A stretch of DNA of 45,577 bases from Rhodospirillaceae bacterium (lineage in GTDB: Bacteria; Pseudomonadota; Alphaproteobacteria; Rhodospirillales; Rhodospirillaceae). The DNA lies in contig SHVO01000005.1 of the NCBI GenBank assembly GCA_009694245.1, positions 1 to 45,577 on the forward strand, read 5' to 3'. Positions 28,248 through 37,082 of the stretch are shown here, in pieces (the stretch's first letter is position 1; each line of letters begins with the position of its first letter). The notes under the pieces are model-generated. The model saw only the letters and a list, made by a program, of their open reading frames with translations. It was not told where the DNA came from and did no database searches. A program made the position numbers and the translations under genes.

Positions 28248-29186
28248 CTACCCGCGATGCGACCGTCCCGTAAGCGCCTTCATTCGGGGCCAGAGAATAT
28301 TTAAGGCGACTCCACCGACCACAAGGGTCGCCGCCGCTAACTTCCAGGCCGGCATCGGCTCGTCGAGCCGCCAAACCGCGGACGCAAGGCCGACGATTGG
28401 GATCAGCAGCGCCAGGGGCGCAATCGTCGCCGATGGGTGCCTTGCGAGAAGCCAGCCCCAAGCCACATAGCCAAATAGCGTATTGCCTACGGTCTGCCAC
28501 AGGACGCCGGCCCAACCAGCGGTATCGGCATGGCGTAGGGCGTTTTCAATGCCATCCCAACCCTCGATCAGAAAAGACAGCGCGAACAACGGCGGCAAGC
28601 AAAACATGCTGGCCCAAACTACGTAGGACAGCATGTTGATCTTGCCGCTGAGCTTGGCGACAAAATTGCCTCCGGCCCAGCTTAATGCCGCGAACAGCGC
28701 CATCCCCAGGCCGAGCGCGGTCGTATCGCCATCGGTGTGCCAAGCGATCACGCCAATCCCGCTCCCAGCCAGAGCGATGGCCATGACCTGGACGGCCCGT
28801 AAGCGTTCGCCTTCCAGCCATACCGAGAGCAGGATCGTGAAAAGCACTTGCGACTGCATCACGACCGACGCAAGGCTTGGCGAGATCTGACCATTCATCG
28901 CCATGTAGAGGGCTCCGAATTGACCGACGCCGATCAGCAGGCCGTAGGCGGCGAGCTGCCGCCAGGGCACGTCGGGGCGCTTCAGGAAAAAGACCGCGGG
29001 AAGCAGTGCGAAGGTGAAGCGCAGAGCCGCGAACAGCAACGGCGGGAACTGCCCGAGCGAGGATTTTATGACGACGAAGTTCGACCCCCAGACGACGATG
29101 ACCGAAAATGCGAGCAGCGCATGCCGCCAGGGTAAGGACGCCCTCATGGCGTCGGTGCCGCTCGGGATTTTGTTGCCCGCCGTCAT
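28248..29186 (-). CDS. EamA/DMT family transporter
   Basis: A 312-residue inner-membrane protein of the drug/metabolite transporter superfamily with two EamA repeats and about ten hydrophobic helices. The first repeat starts [22 protein letters not shown] with the conserved WGSNF turn, and the second [16 protein letters not shown], with the matching WAGGNF turn; [18 protein letters not shown] follows, like the cysteine/O-acetylserine exporter EamA. The substrate is unknown. The start (ATG 29186) overlaps the stop of the LLM gene by four bases (ATGA), so the two are coupled. It converges with the VWA gene, ending 3 bp from it. Confidence 0.85.
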   Translation of the reverse strand: MTAGNKIPSGTDAMRASLPWRHALLAFSVIVVWGSNFVVIKSSLGQFPPLLFAALRFTFALLPAVFFLKRPDVPWRQLAAYGLLIGVGQFGALYMAMNGQISPSLASVVMQSQVLFTILLSVWLEGERLRAVQVMAIALAGSGIGVIAWHTDGDTTALGLGMALFAALSWAGGNFVAKLSGKINMLSYVVWASMFCLPPLFALSFLIEGWDGIENALRHADTAGWAGVLWQTVGNTLFGYVAWGWLLARHPSATIAPLALLIPIVGLASAVWRLDEPMPAWKLAAATLVVGGVALNILWPRMKALTGRSHRG

Positions 29187-30178
29187 TCGCTATCCAGCGA
29201 CGTGCGAAGGCCGGCAAGGAGCTCGTAAGAGCGCAGGCGCGCTGCGTGGTCGTAGATCGCAGATACGACCATGAGCTCGTCGGCGGCGGTTTGCTCGATA
29301 ATGAGCGCCAGTTGGCGCCGGACGGTCTCCGGCGTGCCGATCGCCGAATAGGACAACATCCGTGAGGCCTGGGCCTTTTCGGCCGGAGACCAGAAGGCCT
29401 CAATATCGTCGATCGGCGGCGGAAGCTGGCCGCGCGTACCGCGAACAAGGCTGGCAAAGCTCTGTTGCGCCGACGTGAACAGCCTCCGCGCTTCGGCATC
29501 GGTTTCGGCGACGACGACATTCACTCCGACCATGGCCAAGGGCTGGGCCAGCCTGTCTGAGGGCTTGAAAGCGCCCCGATAGACCTTGAGCGCCGTCAGC
29601 AGCGCGTCGGGCGCAAAATGCGAAGCGAAGGCATAAGCCAGGCCCAGCATGGCCGCGAGTTGCGCTCCGAAGGTGCTGGAGCCCAGAATCCAAATGGGCA
29701 CATTGGTTCCCGCCCCCGGAACGGCCTGAACGGACTGGCCGGACCGGACCGGCCCGAGCAGGGCCTGAAGCTCAAGCACGTCCTGCGGGAAACTCTCTGC
29801 GCTGTTGGAGTCGCGGCGCAGGGCCCGCAGGGTCCGCTGATCGGTACCGGGCGCGCGTCCCAGTCCCAAATCGATTCGGCCCGGAAAAAGGGCCTCAAGG
29901 GTCCCGAACTGTTCGGCAATGACCATGGGAGAGTGATTGGGCAGCATGATACCACCGGCGCCGACGCGGATTGTTTTGGTGCCCGCCGCCACATGCCCGA
30001 TCACCACCGCCGTCGCGGCGCTGGCGATCCCGGTCATGTTGTGGTGCTCGGCCAGCCAGTAACGGCAGTATCCCCAGCGTTCGGCGTGCTGCGCCAAATC
30101 AAGCGAATTGCCGAGCGCGTCCGCCGGGGTGGCGCCCTGGATGATATGCGCGAGATCGAGGATGGAAAATGTCGGCAT
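29183..30178 (-). CDS. Luciferase-like (LLM) flavin-dependent oxidoreductase
   Basis: A TIM-barrel flavoprotein of 331 residues in the bacterial luciferase-like family, subgroup similar to E. coli YhbW (MsnO8 type). Recognised parts are [11 protein letters not shown] with the family's pseudo-strand, YWLAEHHNM (the conserved His pair), [38 protein letters not shown] and [10 protein letters not shown] near the end. These are all shared with the group of FMNH2-dependent monooxygenases that lack a known substrate. It is coupled by a four-base overlap to an EamA exporter, suggesting that the two handle one small molecule. It begins 48 bp after the cytochrome gene stop. No signal peptide. Confidence 0.85.
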   Translation of the reverse strand: MPTFSILDLAHIIQGATPADALGNSLDLAQHAERWGYCRYWLAEHHNMTGIASAATAVVIGHVAAGTKTIRVGAGGIMLPNHSPMVIAEQFGTLEALFPGRIDLGLGRAPGTDQRTLRALRRDSNSAESFPQDVLELQALLGPVRSGQSVQAVPGAGTNVPIWILGSSTFGAQLAAMLGLAYAFASHFAPDALLTALKVYRGAFKPSDRLAQPLAMVGVNVVVAETDAEARRLFTSAQQSFASLVRGTRGQLPPPIDDIEAFWSPAEKAQASRMLSYSAIGTPETVRRQLALIIEQTAADELMVVSAIYDHAARLRSYELLAGLRTSLDSE

Positions 30179-30226
30179 GACCCGATACCGGCATCTATCC
30201 GAGGCGTGTTCTAACGTTCGCGAAGG

Positions 30227-30766
30227 CTACTTAATCTGGCCCGGATAGACGATGTAAAAATTGTCCCGGTTGGGCATTTTAACTTTGGGCAGACTCTTGG
30301 CGTCCAGTGCTGCCCGGCTCCCAATAATGCCATTGAGGTTTAGCACGTAGGCGGAAACAGCATAGACGTCGTTGTCTGAGAGCGTTTGCGGTTCGCCCAA
30401 GGGCATCGCCCTGCGGATATAGTCAAACAGCGTGGTCGCGTAGGGCCAATAGCTGCCCACGGTTTTCACCGGCGCTTGATCGCCCATGAGCGTGCCCTGC
30501 CCGCCGACCAATTTATCAGCCGGTGTTCCAACACCGCTTTCGCCGTGACAGCCCTGGCATTTTTGCAGGTAGACCTCTTCGCCACGTTTGACGGTGCCGC
30601 GACCGGCGGGCAGCCCGACGCCGTCCGGACCAATGGAGAGGTCCCAGGCCGCGGCCTCCTTCTCGGTGATCGGCTGGCCAAGCCCGGGGCTCTCAGTGGC
30701 CGAAGCCAGGCCGACCGTGAATCCGAGCGCAGCAGCGCTGATGACGGCAGTGTTACGCGTAAACAT
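30227..30766 (-). CDS. Monoheme c-type cytochrome, sulfite dehydrogenase partner (SoxD/SorB-like)
   Basis: A secreted class I cytochrome c, 179 residues from ATG 30766. A Sec signal peptide (MFTRNTAVISAAALGFTVGLASA) is followed by heme motif CQGCH (Cys70, Cys73, His74) and a Met ligand in RRAMPLGEP. The YWPYATTLFDYIRRAMPLG and DVYAVSAYVLNLNGII stretches are those of SoxD-like cytochromes; the C-terminus (PKVKMPNRDNFY) fits. Only one CXXCH is present, whereas the classic Paracoccus SoxD has two hemes. A GAGG ribosome site seven bases upstream supports this start over the GTG-region ATG at 30781. It overlaps the 3' end of the SoxC-like gene by 14 bp, so the two are one unit and the cytochrome should accept electrons from it. 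Confidence 0.85.
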   Translation of the reverse strand: MFTRNTAVISAAALGFTVGLASATESPGLGQPITEKEAAAWDLSIGPDGVGLPAGRGTVKRGEEVYLQKCQGCHGESGVGTPADKLVGGQGTLMGDQAPVKTVGSYWPYATTLFDYIRRAMPLGEPQTLSDNDVYAVSAYVLNLNGIIGSRAALDAKSLPKVKMPNRDNFYIVYPGQIK

Positions 30767-32042
30767 GTTTGACCTCGCCATTCGCGGCTACGCCCCAGCT
30801 GGTGATGAGATTGCAATGATAGGCGGCACGCGATCCGCGCGCAGCGATTTGTGCGTCCCGCGTCGGCTGGACATAGCCGGTTTCATCGATGGCGCGGCTT
30901 TGCAGGATCGCAGGCGCCCCATTCCAACGCCAAGGAAGCCTGAAACGCGTGATGGCTTTCGAAAGCACTGGTTCGGAGAGCGCGGCTGGCGCCCAGCTTT
31001 TGCCGCCGTCGGCCGTGATTTCCACTTTCGCGATCTTGCCGTGACCGGACCAGGCGATGCCCGAAATCTCGTAAAGGCCCGACGCGGTCATGTTGATGCC
31101 GGGAGAGGGCTTGGTGATCACCGATTTGGCATCCATGGGAAAATTGAACTGCGCGACCTTCCCGTCTTTCACCAGAAGCGAGTACTTCGAGGTCTCGTCC
31201 TTGGTCATGGCCGGCTCGCGCAGCAACTTGACGCGCCGCAACCATTTGACGTTCATGTTGCCCTGATAGCCGGGCAACAGCAGACGCATGGGGTAGCCGT
31301 TCGAGGGCCGGATGCGCTCGCCATTTTGATAAAGCGCGACCATGGCGTCGTCGAGCGCTTTACCGATCGGCACCGATCGGCTCATGGCGGCGGCATCGGC
31401 GCCCTCCGCCACCAGCCACTTGGCGGCCGGATCGACCCCGGCTTCTTCGAGCAGCATGGCCAGCGAAACGCCGGTCCATTCTGCGCATGAAACCAAACCG
31501 TGCAGCGACTGCGCCGTGCCCTCCGCGGGGGTGGCGGCGTACATGCCGCCGCTGTTGCCGGCGCACTCGACAAAGGAAATCCGCGAGGTCATGGGATAAC
31601 GCGACAGCGCCTCGACGGTAAAGGTCAAGGGGCGCTTCACCAAGCCGTGGATCAGCAGGTGGTGGCTGGCAGGATCAATATCGGGAATGCCGTTGTGGCT
31701 GCGTTCGTAGTGCAGGCCGTTGGGGGTGATCATGCCGTCGAGGAACTGCAGCGGGGTCCGAGCATTGCCCGGGCCGATGCCGTTATAAAGATTATTCGGC
31801 AGCGGCCCGCGGACGACCTTGCCTTCAAATTTTGACGGCTGGGTGTAGCCCTGAAGCCAGGCTCCCGGCGTCTTGGTCCAATCCGGGACGACCAGAGTTT
31901 CGGCGTGGACGGGCCGGGTATAGCCGGCGAGCCCAGCGGCCATGCCAACCGCGCCAATGAGGCCCCCGCCCTGGCGAAGAAAAATTCGCCGATCCAGAAG
32001 CCCATTGCCGGCAACTCGCTCGGCATCGAATTCCTCAGTCAT
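30753..32042 (-). CDS. soxC: SoxC-like sulfite (sulfane) dehydrogenase molybdenum subunit
   Basis: A periplasmic molybdopterin enzyme of the sulfite oxidase family, 429 residues. A twin-arginine signal is visible (LDRRIFLRQGGGLIGAVGM, Arg18-Arg19), so folded export with its cofactor is expected. The Mo-ligand Cys160 lies in SFVECAGNSGG; the Moco pocket continues with LHGLVSCAEWTGV and RPSNGYPMRLLLPGYQGN. A C-terminal dimer domain holds WSGHGKIAKVEITADGG. Sequence wording (NVKWLRRVKLL, PMDAKSVITKPSPG) is that of SoxC, but soxXYZAB are absent here, so it may act as a stand-alone sulfite dehydrogenase with the cytochrome encoded directly downstream. A GGGAGGGG ribosome site precedes the ATG. Confidence 0.85.
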   Translation of the reverse strand: MTEEFDAERVAGNGLLDRRIFLRQGGGLIGAVGMAAGLAGYTRPVHAETLVVPDWTKTPGAWLQGYTQPSKFEGKVVRGPLPNNLYNGIGPGNARTPLQFLDGMITPNGLHYERSHNGIPDIDPASHHLLIHGLVKRPLTFTVEALSRYPMTSRISFVECAGNSGGMYAATPAEGTAQSLHGLVSCAEWTGVSLAMLLEEAGVDPAAKWLVAEGADAAAMSRSVPIGKALDDAMVALYQNGERIRPSNGYPMRLLLPGYQGNMNVKWLRRVKLLREPAMTKDETSKYSLLVKDGKVAQFNFPMDAKSVITKPSPGINMTASGLYEISGIAWSGHGKIAKVEITADGGKSWAPAALSEPVLSKAITRFRLPWRWNGAPAILQSRAIDETGYVQPTRDAQIAARGSRAAYHCNLITSWGVAANGEVKHVYA

Positions 32043-32152
32043 GTTCCCCTCCCTAACGCATCAAGAGCCTGATGAATTCTAGCATGTAGCCACCCAACCC
32101 GAGCAGCCAATATCGCAACGCCGGCGGCAAATATTCTATAGATTGAGCACGA

Positions 32153-33307
32153 CTATCGGTTTTCGGGCGACGCGAGAATGTTGCGATCAATGGCCTGAAC
32201 GCTGGTGACGCCGGTCAGCGCCATGGCGACCTTGATTTCCGCTTGAATCAGCGCCAGCGCATGGGCGACACCGGCTTCGCCGCCTGCCGCCAGGGCAAAG
32301 GCCCATGCGCGGCCGAGGAGCACACCCTTGGCACCAAGGGCAAGCATGCGTACGACGTCCAGGCCCGAACGCACGCCGCCGTCGACCAGCACTGTCAGTT
32401 TGTCGCCAACCGCCGCGACAATCGAAGGTAGGGCGCGGACCGTGGACGAGACCCCGTCGAGCTGCCGTCCGCCATGGTTCGAGACGACGATGCCGTCCGC
32501 GCCAAGTGAGGCCGCGGAAATGGCGTCTTCAGGATCGAGGATGCCTTTGATGATCAGCGGACCATTCCAGGTCTCGCGAATGAAATCGAGGTCGCGCCAG
32601 GTTACGCTGCCGTCGAAATTGTTGCGCATCCAGGCGAAGAAGTCCTCGAGGCCGCTGTTGTTGCCCAGTACGCGCGCGACATTTCCCAGGCTGTGCGGGC
32701 GGCCGTTGATGCCGACGTCCCAGGCCCAGCGTGGCCGGCACATGCCTTGCCACGTCCGCCTCAGACTGCCCAGCATGCCCGGGGCGCCCGCCAGCCCCGA
32801 ATGGAGGTCGCGGTAACGCGTACCCGGCACGGGCATGTCGACCGTGAAAAAGAGCGCAGAGACACCCAGCTCCTTGGCTTCGGCGAGCAGCGTGCGCATG
32901 AAGCCACGGTCCTTGATCATATAGAGCTGGAACCAGATGGGTTTCTTGACGCCGGCGGCGACCTCGCGCAAACCACAAACACCGACCGTGGACAGGCAGA
33001 AATTGACGCCGGCGGCATGCGCCGCGCGTGCCGCCTGCACTTCGCCGCGCCGCACGCCTATGCCGGCGAGACCGATGGGGCCGAGCGCCACCGGCATCGA
33101 GAGCGGCTGGCCGAATAATGAGGTCGAAAGATCAAGCTTGGAGATGTCGACCAGTACGCGTTGGCGCAAGGCGACGGCTTCGAGATCGGCCGTGCTTCGC
33201 CCCAGCGTGACCTGGGCATATGAACCGCCATCGAAGTATTCGAACAGGAAATGCGGCAGCCGACGCTTGGCCAGGATGCGATAGTCAAGAACCGATGCCG
33301 CTTTCAC
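32153..33307 (-). CDS. lldD: L-lactate dehydrogenase / alpha-hydroxy-acid oxidase (FMN), LldD
   Basis: A FMN-dependent enzyme of 384 residues that oxidises L-lactate to pyruvate, donating electrons to the quinone pool. Nearly every conserved block of E. coli LldD can be read: [93 protein letters not shown] with the catalytic base His and Arg, and [16 protein letters not shown]. The start is GTG 33307, with GGAG nine bases upstream; an open frame 17 residues longer exists but lacks a ribosome site. A hairpin at 33330-33351 lies in its leader. The lld regulator and permease are not adjacent. Confidence 0.88.
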   Translation of the reverse strand: MKAASVLDYRILAKRRLPHFLFEYFDGGSYAQVTLGRSTADLEAVALRQRVLVDISKLDLSTSLFGQPLSMPVALGPIGLAGIGVRRGEVQAARAAHAAGVNFCLSTVGVCGLREVAAGVKKPIWFQLYMIKDRGFMRTLLAEAKELGVSALFFTVDMPVPGTRYRDLHSGLAGAPGMLGSLRRTWQGMCRPRWAWDVGINGRPHSLGNVARVLGNNSGLEDFFAWMRNNFDGSVTWRDLDFIRETWNGPLIIKGILDPEDAISAASLGADGIVVSNHGGRQLDGVSSTVRALPSIVAAVGDKLTVLVDGGVRSGLDVVRMLALGAKGVLLGRAWAFALAAGGEAGVAHALALIQAEIKVAMALTGVTSVQAIDRNILASPENR

Positions 33308-33329
33308 AACAATCCACTCCAAGGTATCT

Positions 33330-33351
33330 GGAGGCGCGCTTCCGCGCCTCC
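33330..33351. terminator. Stable hairpin in the lldD leader
   Basis: GGAGGCGCG (33330-33338) and CGCGCCTCC (33343-33351) pair perfectly around a 4-nt loop, between the unrecognised secreted-protein gene and lldD (both leftward). No T-run follows on the minus strand, so it may be a partial terminator, an mRNA stability element, or a leader structure 23 nt ahead of the lldD start. Confidence 0.5.
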
Positions 33352-33394
33352 CCCGCAAGCGCCACTATCGGGTCAATACCCCGAAGAGGCAAAT

Positions 33395-34177
33395 TCATTT
33401 CGGCGCGGAAGTTACAGTTTGATTGTTCCACGGAAAAATATCGACGCTGACCACGCGCTCGGTGCCGTCGAATAGCGGCGCAAACCGCCCGCCACCAATC
33501 TTGTAGCGGAACTCCTTCACGCGATCCGGCACTTCCACCGTGGCATTGCGCGCGATGTTAATCCCCATGTCCACCTTCGACACCTGCGTAATTTTCGGAT
33601 CGGAAGCCGATACGTAGGTGGTTTCACGCCTGGCCCGCGCCGCCGGAACGCGTTCGTATTTGACGAAGCTTTCGATCCGCTCGCCGCCGACGGCGGTGAA
33701 CTCCCAGGTCTGTTCCTCGATGATACCGGTGCCCTTGGCTGCGGTGGTCGAACGCTTCATTTGGTGCCCGGCGGCCTGGGTATAGACGCCGAAGGGCCCC
33801 GGCACATCGGCCGAATCCCCGGTAAGACCGGCGATTACCATTTGGGCGGCGCTGCCGGTGGCGGCGTTCTTAACCGGTACCGTCAGGTAAACCATCTGGC
33901 TTGCGCCGGTGCCGAGTGTTTTACCATCGGGGCCATTGACGTTGACGCGATCAATAAAAATGACGCGGACGTTGCAGTCCTTTGCCGGGCCGGTCGTCGC
34001 CATCTGAACGTCCCAGCCCGCCGGAAGAAACTTTTTAAGCGCCTGGTCTGGAACATGAAAGTCTAGCTGGAATCGGCTTTCAATGCTCTCCTCCGTGACG
34101 CTCTGAGCCCGCGTATTCACCGAACCCGATACTAGCGCCGCTGAGAGACCGAGACCCAACATGACGTTTCGATGCAT
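33395..34177 (-). CDS. Secreted protein of unknown function
   Basis: I do not recognise this 260-residue protein. A Sec signal peptide is clear (MHRNVMLGLGLSAALVSGSVNTRAQS, cleavage after RAQ or NTRA). The mature part is rich in beta-strand-like segments: ESRFQLDFHVPDQALKKFLPAGWDVQMA, VRVIFIDRVNV, MVYLTVPVKN, VIAGLTGDSADVPGPFGVY and a C-terminal FRYKIGGGRFAPLFDGTERVVSVDIF. The opening (LxLxVPDQALKKFLPxGW) is like that of the acetoacetate-decarboxylase fold, which places a substrate in a beta-barrel, but catalytic residues could not be identified. A strong GGGGGGATGAA site precedes the ATG. It lies between lldD and the NHL protein gene, all leftward. Confidence 0.7.
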   Translation of the reverse strand: MHRNVMLGLGLSAALVSGSVNTRAQSVTEESIESRFQLDFHVPDQALKKFLPAGWDVQMATTGPAKDCNVRVIFIDRVNVNGPDGKTLGTGASQMVYLTVPVKNAATGSAAQMVIAGLTGDSADVPGPFGVYTQAAGHQMKRSTTAAKGTGIIEEQTWEFTAVGGERIESFVKYERVPAARARRETTYVSASDPKITQVSKVDMGINIARNATVEVPDRVKEFRYKIGGGRFAPLFDGTERVVSVDIFPWNNQTVTSAPK

Positions 34178-34289
34178 TTCATCCCCCCCATAGACAACAG
34201 CGACGCGCTAAAAAATGAAGGCTCCGGAACCCGCCGGTCGATGTCGACTAATCGACGGCTCCGGCGCCGAGCTTTTTACTCCGAAAATT

Positions 34290-35489
34290 CTACTGCTTCA
34301 CGAACTTTTGGACCCGGCGGCTCGTGATGGTCTCGGCAACGTAAACATTACCCTTGGAGTCGACCACCATTTGGTGGGGCGTAACCAGCATGCCCGCCTG
34401 GCGGCCCGGACCGGTACCGACAGAGCCGACAATCCTGCCGGTGGCGCGGTTCAAGATTTGAACAACCGCGTTACCCAAGTCGGTCGTGTACATAAAGGTC
34501 TGCTGCGGGTCGGTCGAGAAATCGATATCGCCCGTCCGCAGGCGCGCCATTAGACCGCCTTCCGGATCGATCCCAATGGTGCGCTTAAGGGTGCCTAGCT
34601 TGTCGTATTCAAAGATCCGGCTATGGCCGCGATCGCAGGCATAGACCATGCCGTCCTTCGCAACCGCGACACAATGCGGATGTCCGCCGCCGGTCTTGAC
34701 GAATTGTCCGGGACCGTCGCCGGCTGAGCCCCACTGACGGAGGTACTTGCCCTTGCTGTCGAAAACCACGACGCGGTGGTTGCCGTAGCCGTCGGCGATG
34801 TAGATGCTGCCGCGCTCCTTGGTGACCGGATCCGGATTTGGATCTACCCAAACGTCTGCCGGATCGTTGAGTAGCGTCTTGCTGCTATTGAACGGGGCCG
34901 AATCGCCGCAAGACGGAAAGAAGTTGTTCGGACTTTGGTCGGGCTTGCCGTCGCATATCCCCTTGGTGCCGATTTGAAGCAGCATCTTGCTGCCGTCGTT
35001 GGAATACTTCTGGATGATGCCGTCCTGAACGCCCATAACCCAAATATTGTCCTCATAGTCCACGAAACAGCCGTGGAAGGCCTCGGGCATTACCTTTGTC
35101 CCGCCCTTCGGCGCAATGAACGACGCATCGCCCCAGCTGGCGGTTACGTTGCCCTCGGCGTCATACACGACCACCGGCGGCGCAGCCATCCCGGCGATAG
35201 CTTCCCAGGACAACAACCCTCCCAGCCTATCATTCTGCCAGCCGCGATTTGTGGTGATGATGCGATCCTTGGAATCGACGCAAACCCCGCCGATCTCACC
35301 GGTTACCCACCTGCGCAATTGGCCCTCGGCGTCTTTGATCTGGGGCAGCGGCTTGGGCCAATAGGGATCGACTTTGAACTGAGGCACCGCCACAGTCTGG
35401 GCCTGAGCCTTTCCACCGGTCGATGGCATAACGAAGAGCGCAAAACCAACAGCAAGAAACGTCGCAATGGACGTGATTATTCTCGTCAT
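34290..35489 (-). CDS. Secreted NHL-repeat beta-propeller protein
   Basis: A 399-residue exported protein with a Sec signal (TRIITSIATFLAVGFALFVMP...AQA) and several NHL-type repeats. Repeats are recognisable from the wording GGVCVDSKDRIITTNRG, FHGCFVDYEDNIWVMGVQDGIIQKYSNDG, DPADVWVDPNPDP...GSIYIADGYGNHRVVVFDSKGKYLRQWG, HCVAVAKDGMVYACDRGHSRIFEYDKLG and HQMVVDSKGNVYVAETITSRRVQKF, consistent with a six-bladed propeller. Cys residues in VDY...CD and ICDGKPDQSPNNFFPSCGD could form a disulfide. Propellers like this are seen in peptidyl-hydroxyglycine lyases and vitamin/alkaloid lactonases, but no catalytic site can be assigned. Start ATG follows a GGGGGAG site. Function unknown. Confidence 0.82.
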   Translation of the reverse strand: MTRIITSIATFLAVGFALFVMPSTGGKAQAQTVAVPQFKVDPYWPKPLPQIKDAEGQLRRWVTGEIGGVCVDSKDRIITTNRGWQNDRLGGLLSWEAIAGMAAPPVVVYDAEGNVTASWGDASFIAPKGGTKVMPEAFHGCFVDYEDNIWVMGVQDGIIQKYSNDGSKMLLQIGTKGICDGKPDQSPNNFFPSCGDSAPFNSSKTLLNDPADVWVDPNPDPVTKERGSIYIADGYGNHRVVVFDSKGKYLRQWGSAGDGPGQFVKTGGGHPHCVAVAKDGMVYACDRGHSRIFEYDKLGTLKRTIGIDPEGGLMARLRTGDIDFSTDPQQTFMYTTDLGNAVVQILNRATGRIVGSVGTGPGRQAGMLVTPHQMVVDSKGNVYVAETITSRRVQKFVKQ

Positions 35490-35690
35490 TTCGAATCTCC
35501 CCCGGAGCGGACCGTAGACCTAACGGCCTGGATCGATGGCAGTTTAGGATGGTTGGGGGGCTGGTGAAAGGCGCTAGGATTGTCGCCAGATTGTGAGTGA
35601 ATCAAGATACTTAGCCGACAGGTCATCGGTGGATGGCCGTCCGGCCTCGCAGCCATCGAGCGTGAAGTGAGGATGGGCATTAAGGGTCCG

Positions 35691-37082
35691 CTACGCGGTG
35701 GCGGCGGCGGTCCGTTTGGCGCGTGCCGCTTTGCCGCCAACACGAAGCAAGTCGCGCACGGCGGCCGAAGAGTCGATGGTGCCATCGACGGCGATGGCTT
35801 CTTGGTTGGTCTCGATGGTCTTCAAGTCGTAAAGGTAGTTGACCATGAAACCCTGCGCCTGCCTCATGCCACGTGGCGAAACATCGCCAAGCAAGTTGAT
35901 CCGATTGAGACGAGCCCCGTTCCCAAGATGGAAGCGCGCAACGGGATCGGGCGGCAAGCCGAATTCATCCTTCGCCCGCAGCAAATAGCGCGCGGTGGCC
36001 GCGAGGAGCACCGGTCGAATGGATTCGACGGTCGCGGCATCACTGTGCCAGTCCTCGTTGTCGATGGCAGTGAGCTGCAGGCCTTCTTCGGCTGAGATGA
36101 GCGCATCGGCCGTGCCCTTGCGCTCTTTCGCCAACCAAGCGGCAAATCCTGGGAGCGGCGAAAGCGTGACAAATGTTTGAAGCGCCGGCAATTCGCGCTG
36201 CAAGACTTCGACGACGTGCTTGACGAGAAAATTGCCGAACGGAATGCCGCGCAGACCGATATTGCAGTTCGATATCGAATAAAACACCGCGGTCCGTGCT
36301 TCGCTGCCACGGATGACTGCGCGCTTGTTCGTTAGTAAACTTTCGATCGTCGACGGAACATCCAGGGTCAGCGCAACCTCGATAAAGATAAGCGGTTCGT
36401 CCGGGATCTGAGGGTGGAAGAAGGCGAAGCAGCGCCTGTCTTCCGGATCAATCCGGCTTTGCAGATCACTCCAATCCTTAATGTCATGCACGGCTTCGTA
36501 ATGGATGATCTTCGCCAATACTTGCGCGGGCGACGACCAGTCGATCTGCTTCAGGACCAAGAACCCCCGATTGAACCAAGACCGGAAGATATGAACGAAG
36601 TCGGAGTCAAGCTGGGCGAACCTGGGAATCCTATTCCTAATCCGGATGGCGTCGGCGCGCATCTGGACGATCTTGAATGTGCCCTGCGGTGCAAAATTCA
36701 ACAGCCTGATCAGTCTCTGGCGACGCGGCTCCACCGCCGCCTGCAATTCACGGTATGCCAGATCATCCGGCGATGCCTGATAGGCCAGAACCGCGGTGTC
36801 TAACCTCGCGAGATCCGGACCGAAATTATCCGCCATAGCATTCAAGAAGCGGCAACGGCCTTCCTCAGAAAAGGATTGGTACTTGTCGAGAATTTCCGCG
36901 ACGAGTTTGACGCCGGCGTTCTCTTCTCGGCGTGCGAGCAAAATCTCGCAGAGGGAGACCAGATCTTCCTCGGGTGCCGGGAGTTGGAGAGCGGTTTCGT
37001 CCGGGCGGACGACGTCGAGAGCGGTCTTAACCTGTTCCCAGATTTTCAAGATGCCTGACGGTAGGGCTAGGCTCATGTTCAT
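35691..37082 (-). CDS. Malonyl-CoA decarboxylase
   Basis: A 463-residue enzyme that converts malonyl-CoA to acetyl-CoA and CO2. The N-terminal helical domain is followed by the catalytic GNAT-like domain: FFHPQIPDEPLIFIEVALT, YSISNCNIGLRGIPFGNFLVK with the conserved Ser, TLSPLPGF, ARFHLGNGARLNRINLLGD with the catalytic His, and RGMRQAQGFMVNYLYD; all are hallmark blocks of the MLYCD family. The length is normal for bacterial members and the tail is Lys/Ala-rich. The usual partners of bacterial matABC or rhizobial mat operons (malonyl-CoA synthetase, dicarboxylate carrier) are absent. An unassigned 92-codon ORF upstream ends in an ATGA overlap with this start. It converges with nothing; NHL follows 201 bp downstream on the same strand. 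Confidence 0.93.
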   Translation of the reverse strand: MNMSLALPSGILKIWEQVKTALDVVRPDETALQLPAPEEDLVSLCEILLARREENAGVKLVAEILDKYQSFSEEGRCRFLNAMADNFGPDLARLDTAVLAYQASPDDLAYRELQAAVEPRRQRLIRLLNFAPQGTFKIVQMRADAIRIRNRIPRFAQLDSDFVHIFRSWFNRGFLVLKQIDWSSPAQVLAKIIHYEAVHDIKDWSDLQSRIDPEDRRCFAFFHPQIPDEPLIFIEVALTLDVPSTIESLLTNKRAVIRGSEARTAVFYSISNCNIGLRGIPFGNFLVKHVVEVLQRELPALQTFVTLSPLPGFAAWLAKERKGTADALISAEEGLQLTAIDNEDWHSDAATVESIRPVLLAATARYLLRAKDEFGLPPDPVARFHLGNGARLNRINLLGDVSPRGMRQAQGFMVNYLYDLKTIETNQEAIAVDGTIDSSAAVRDLLRVGGKAARAKRTAAATA

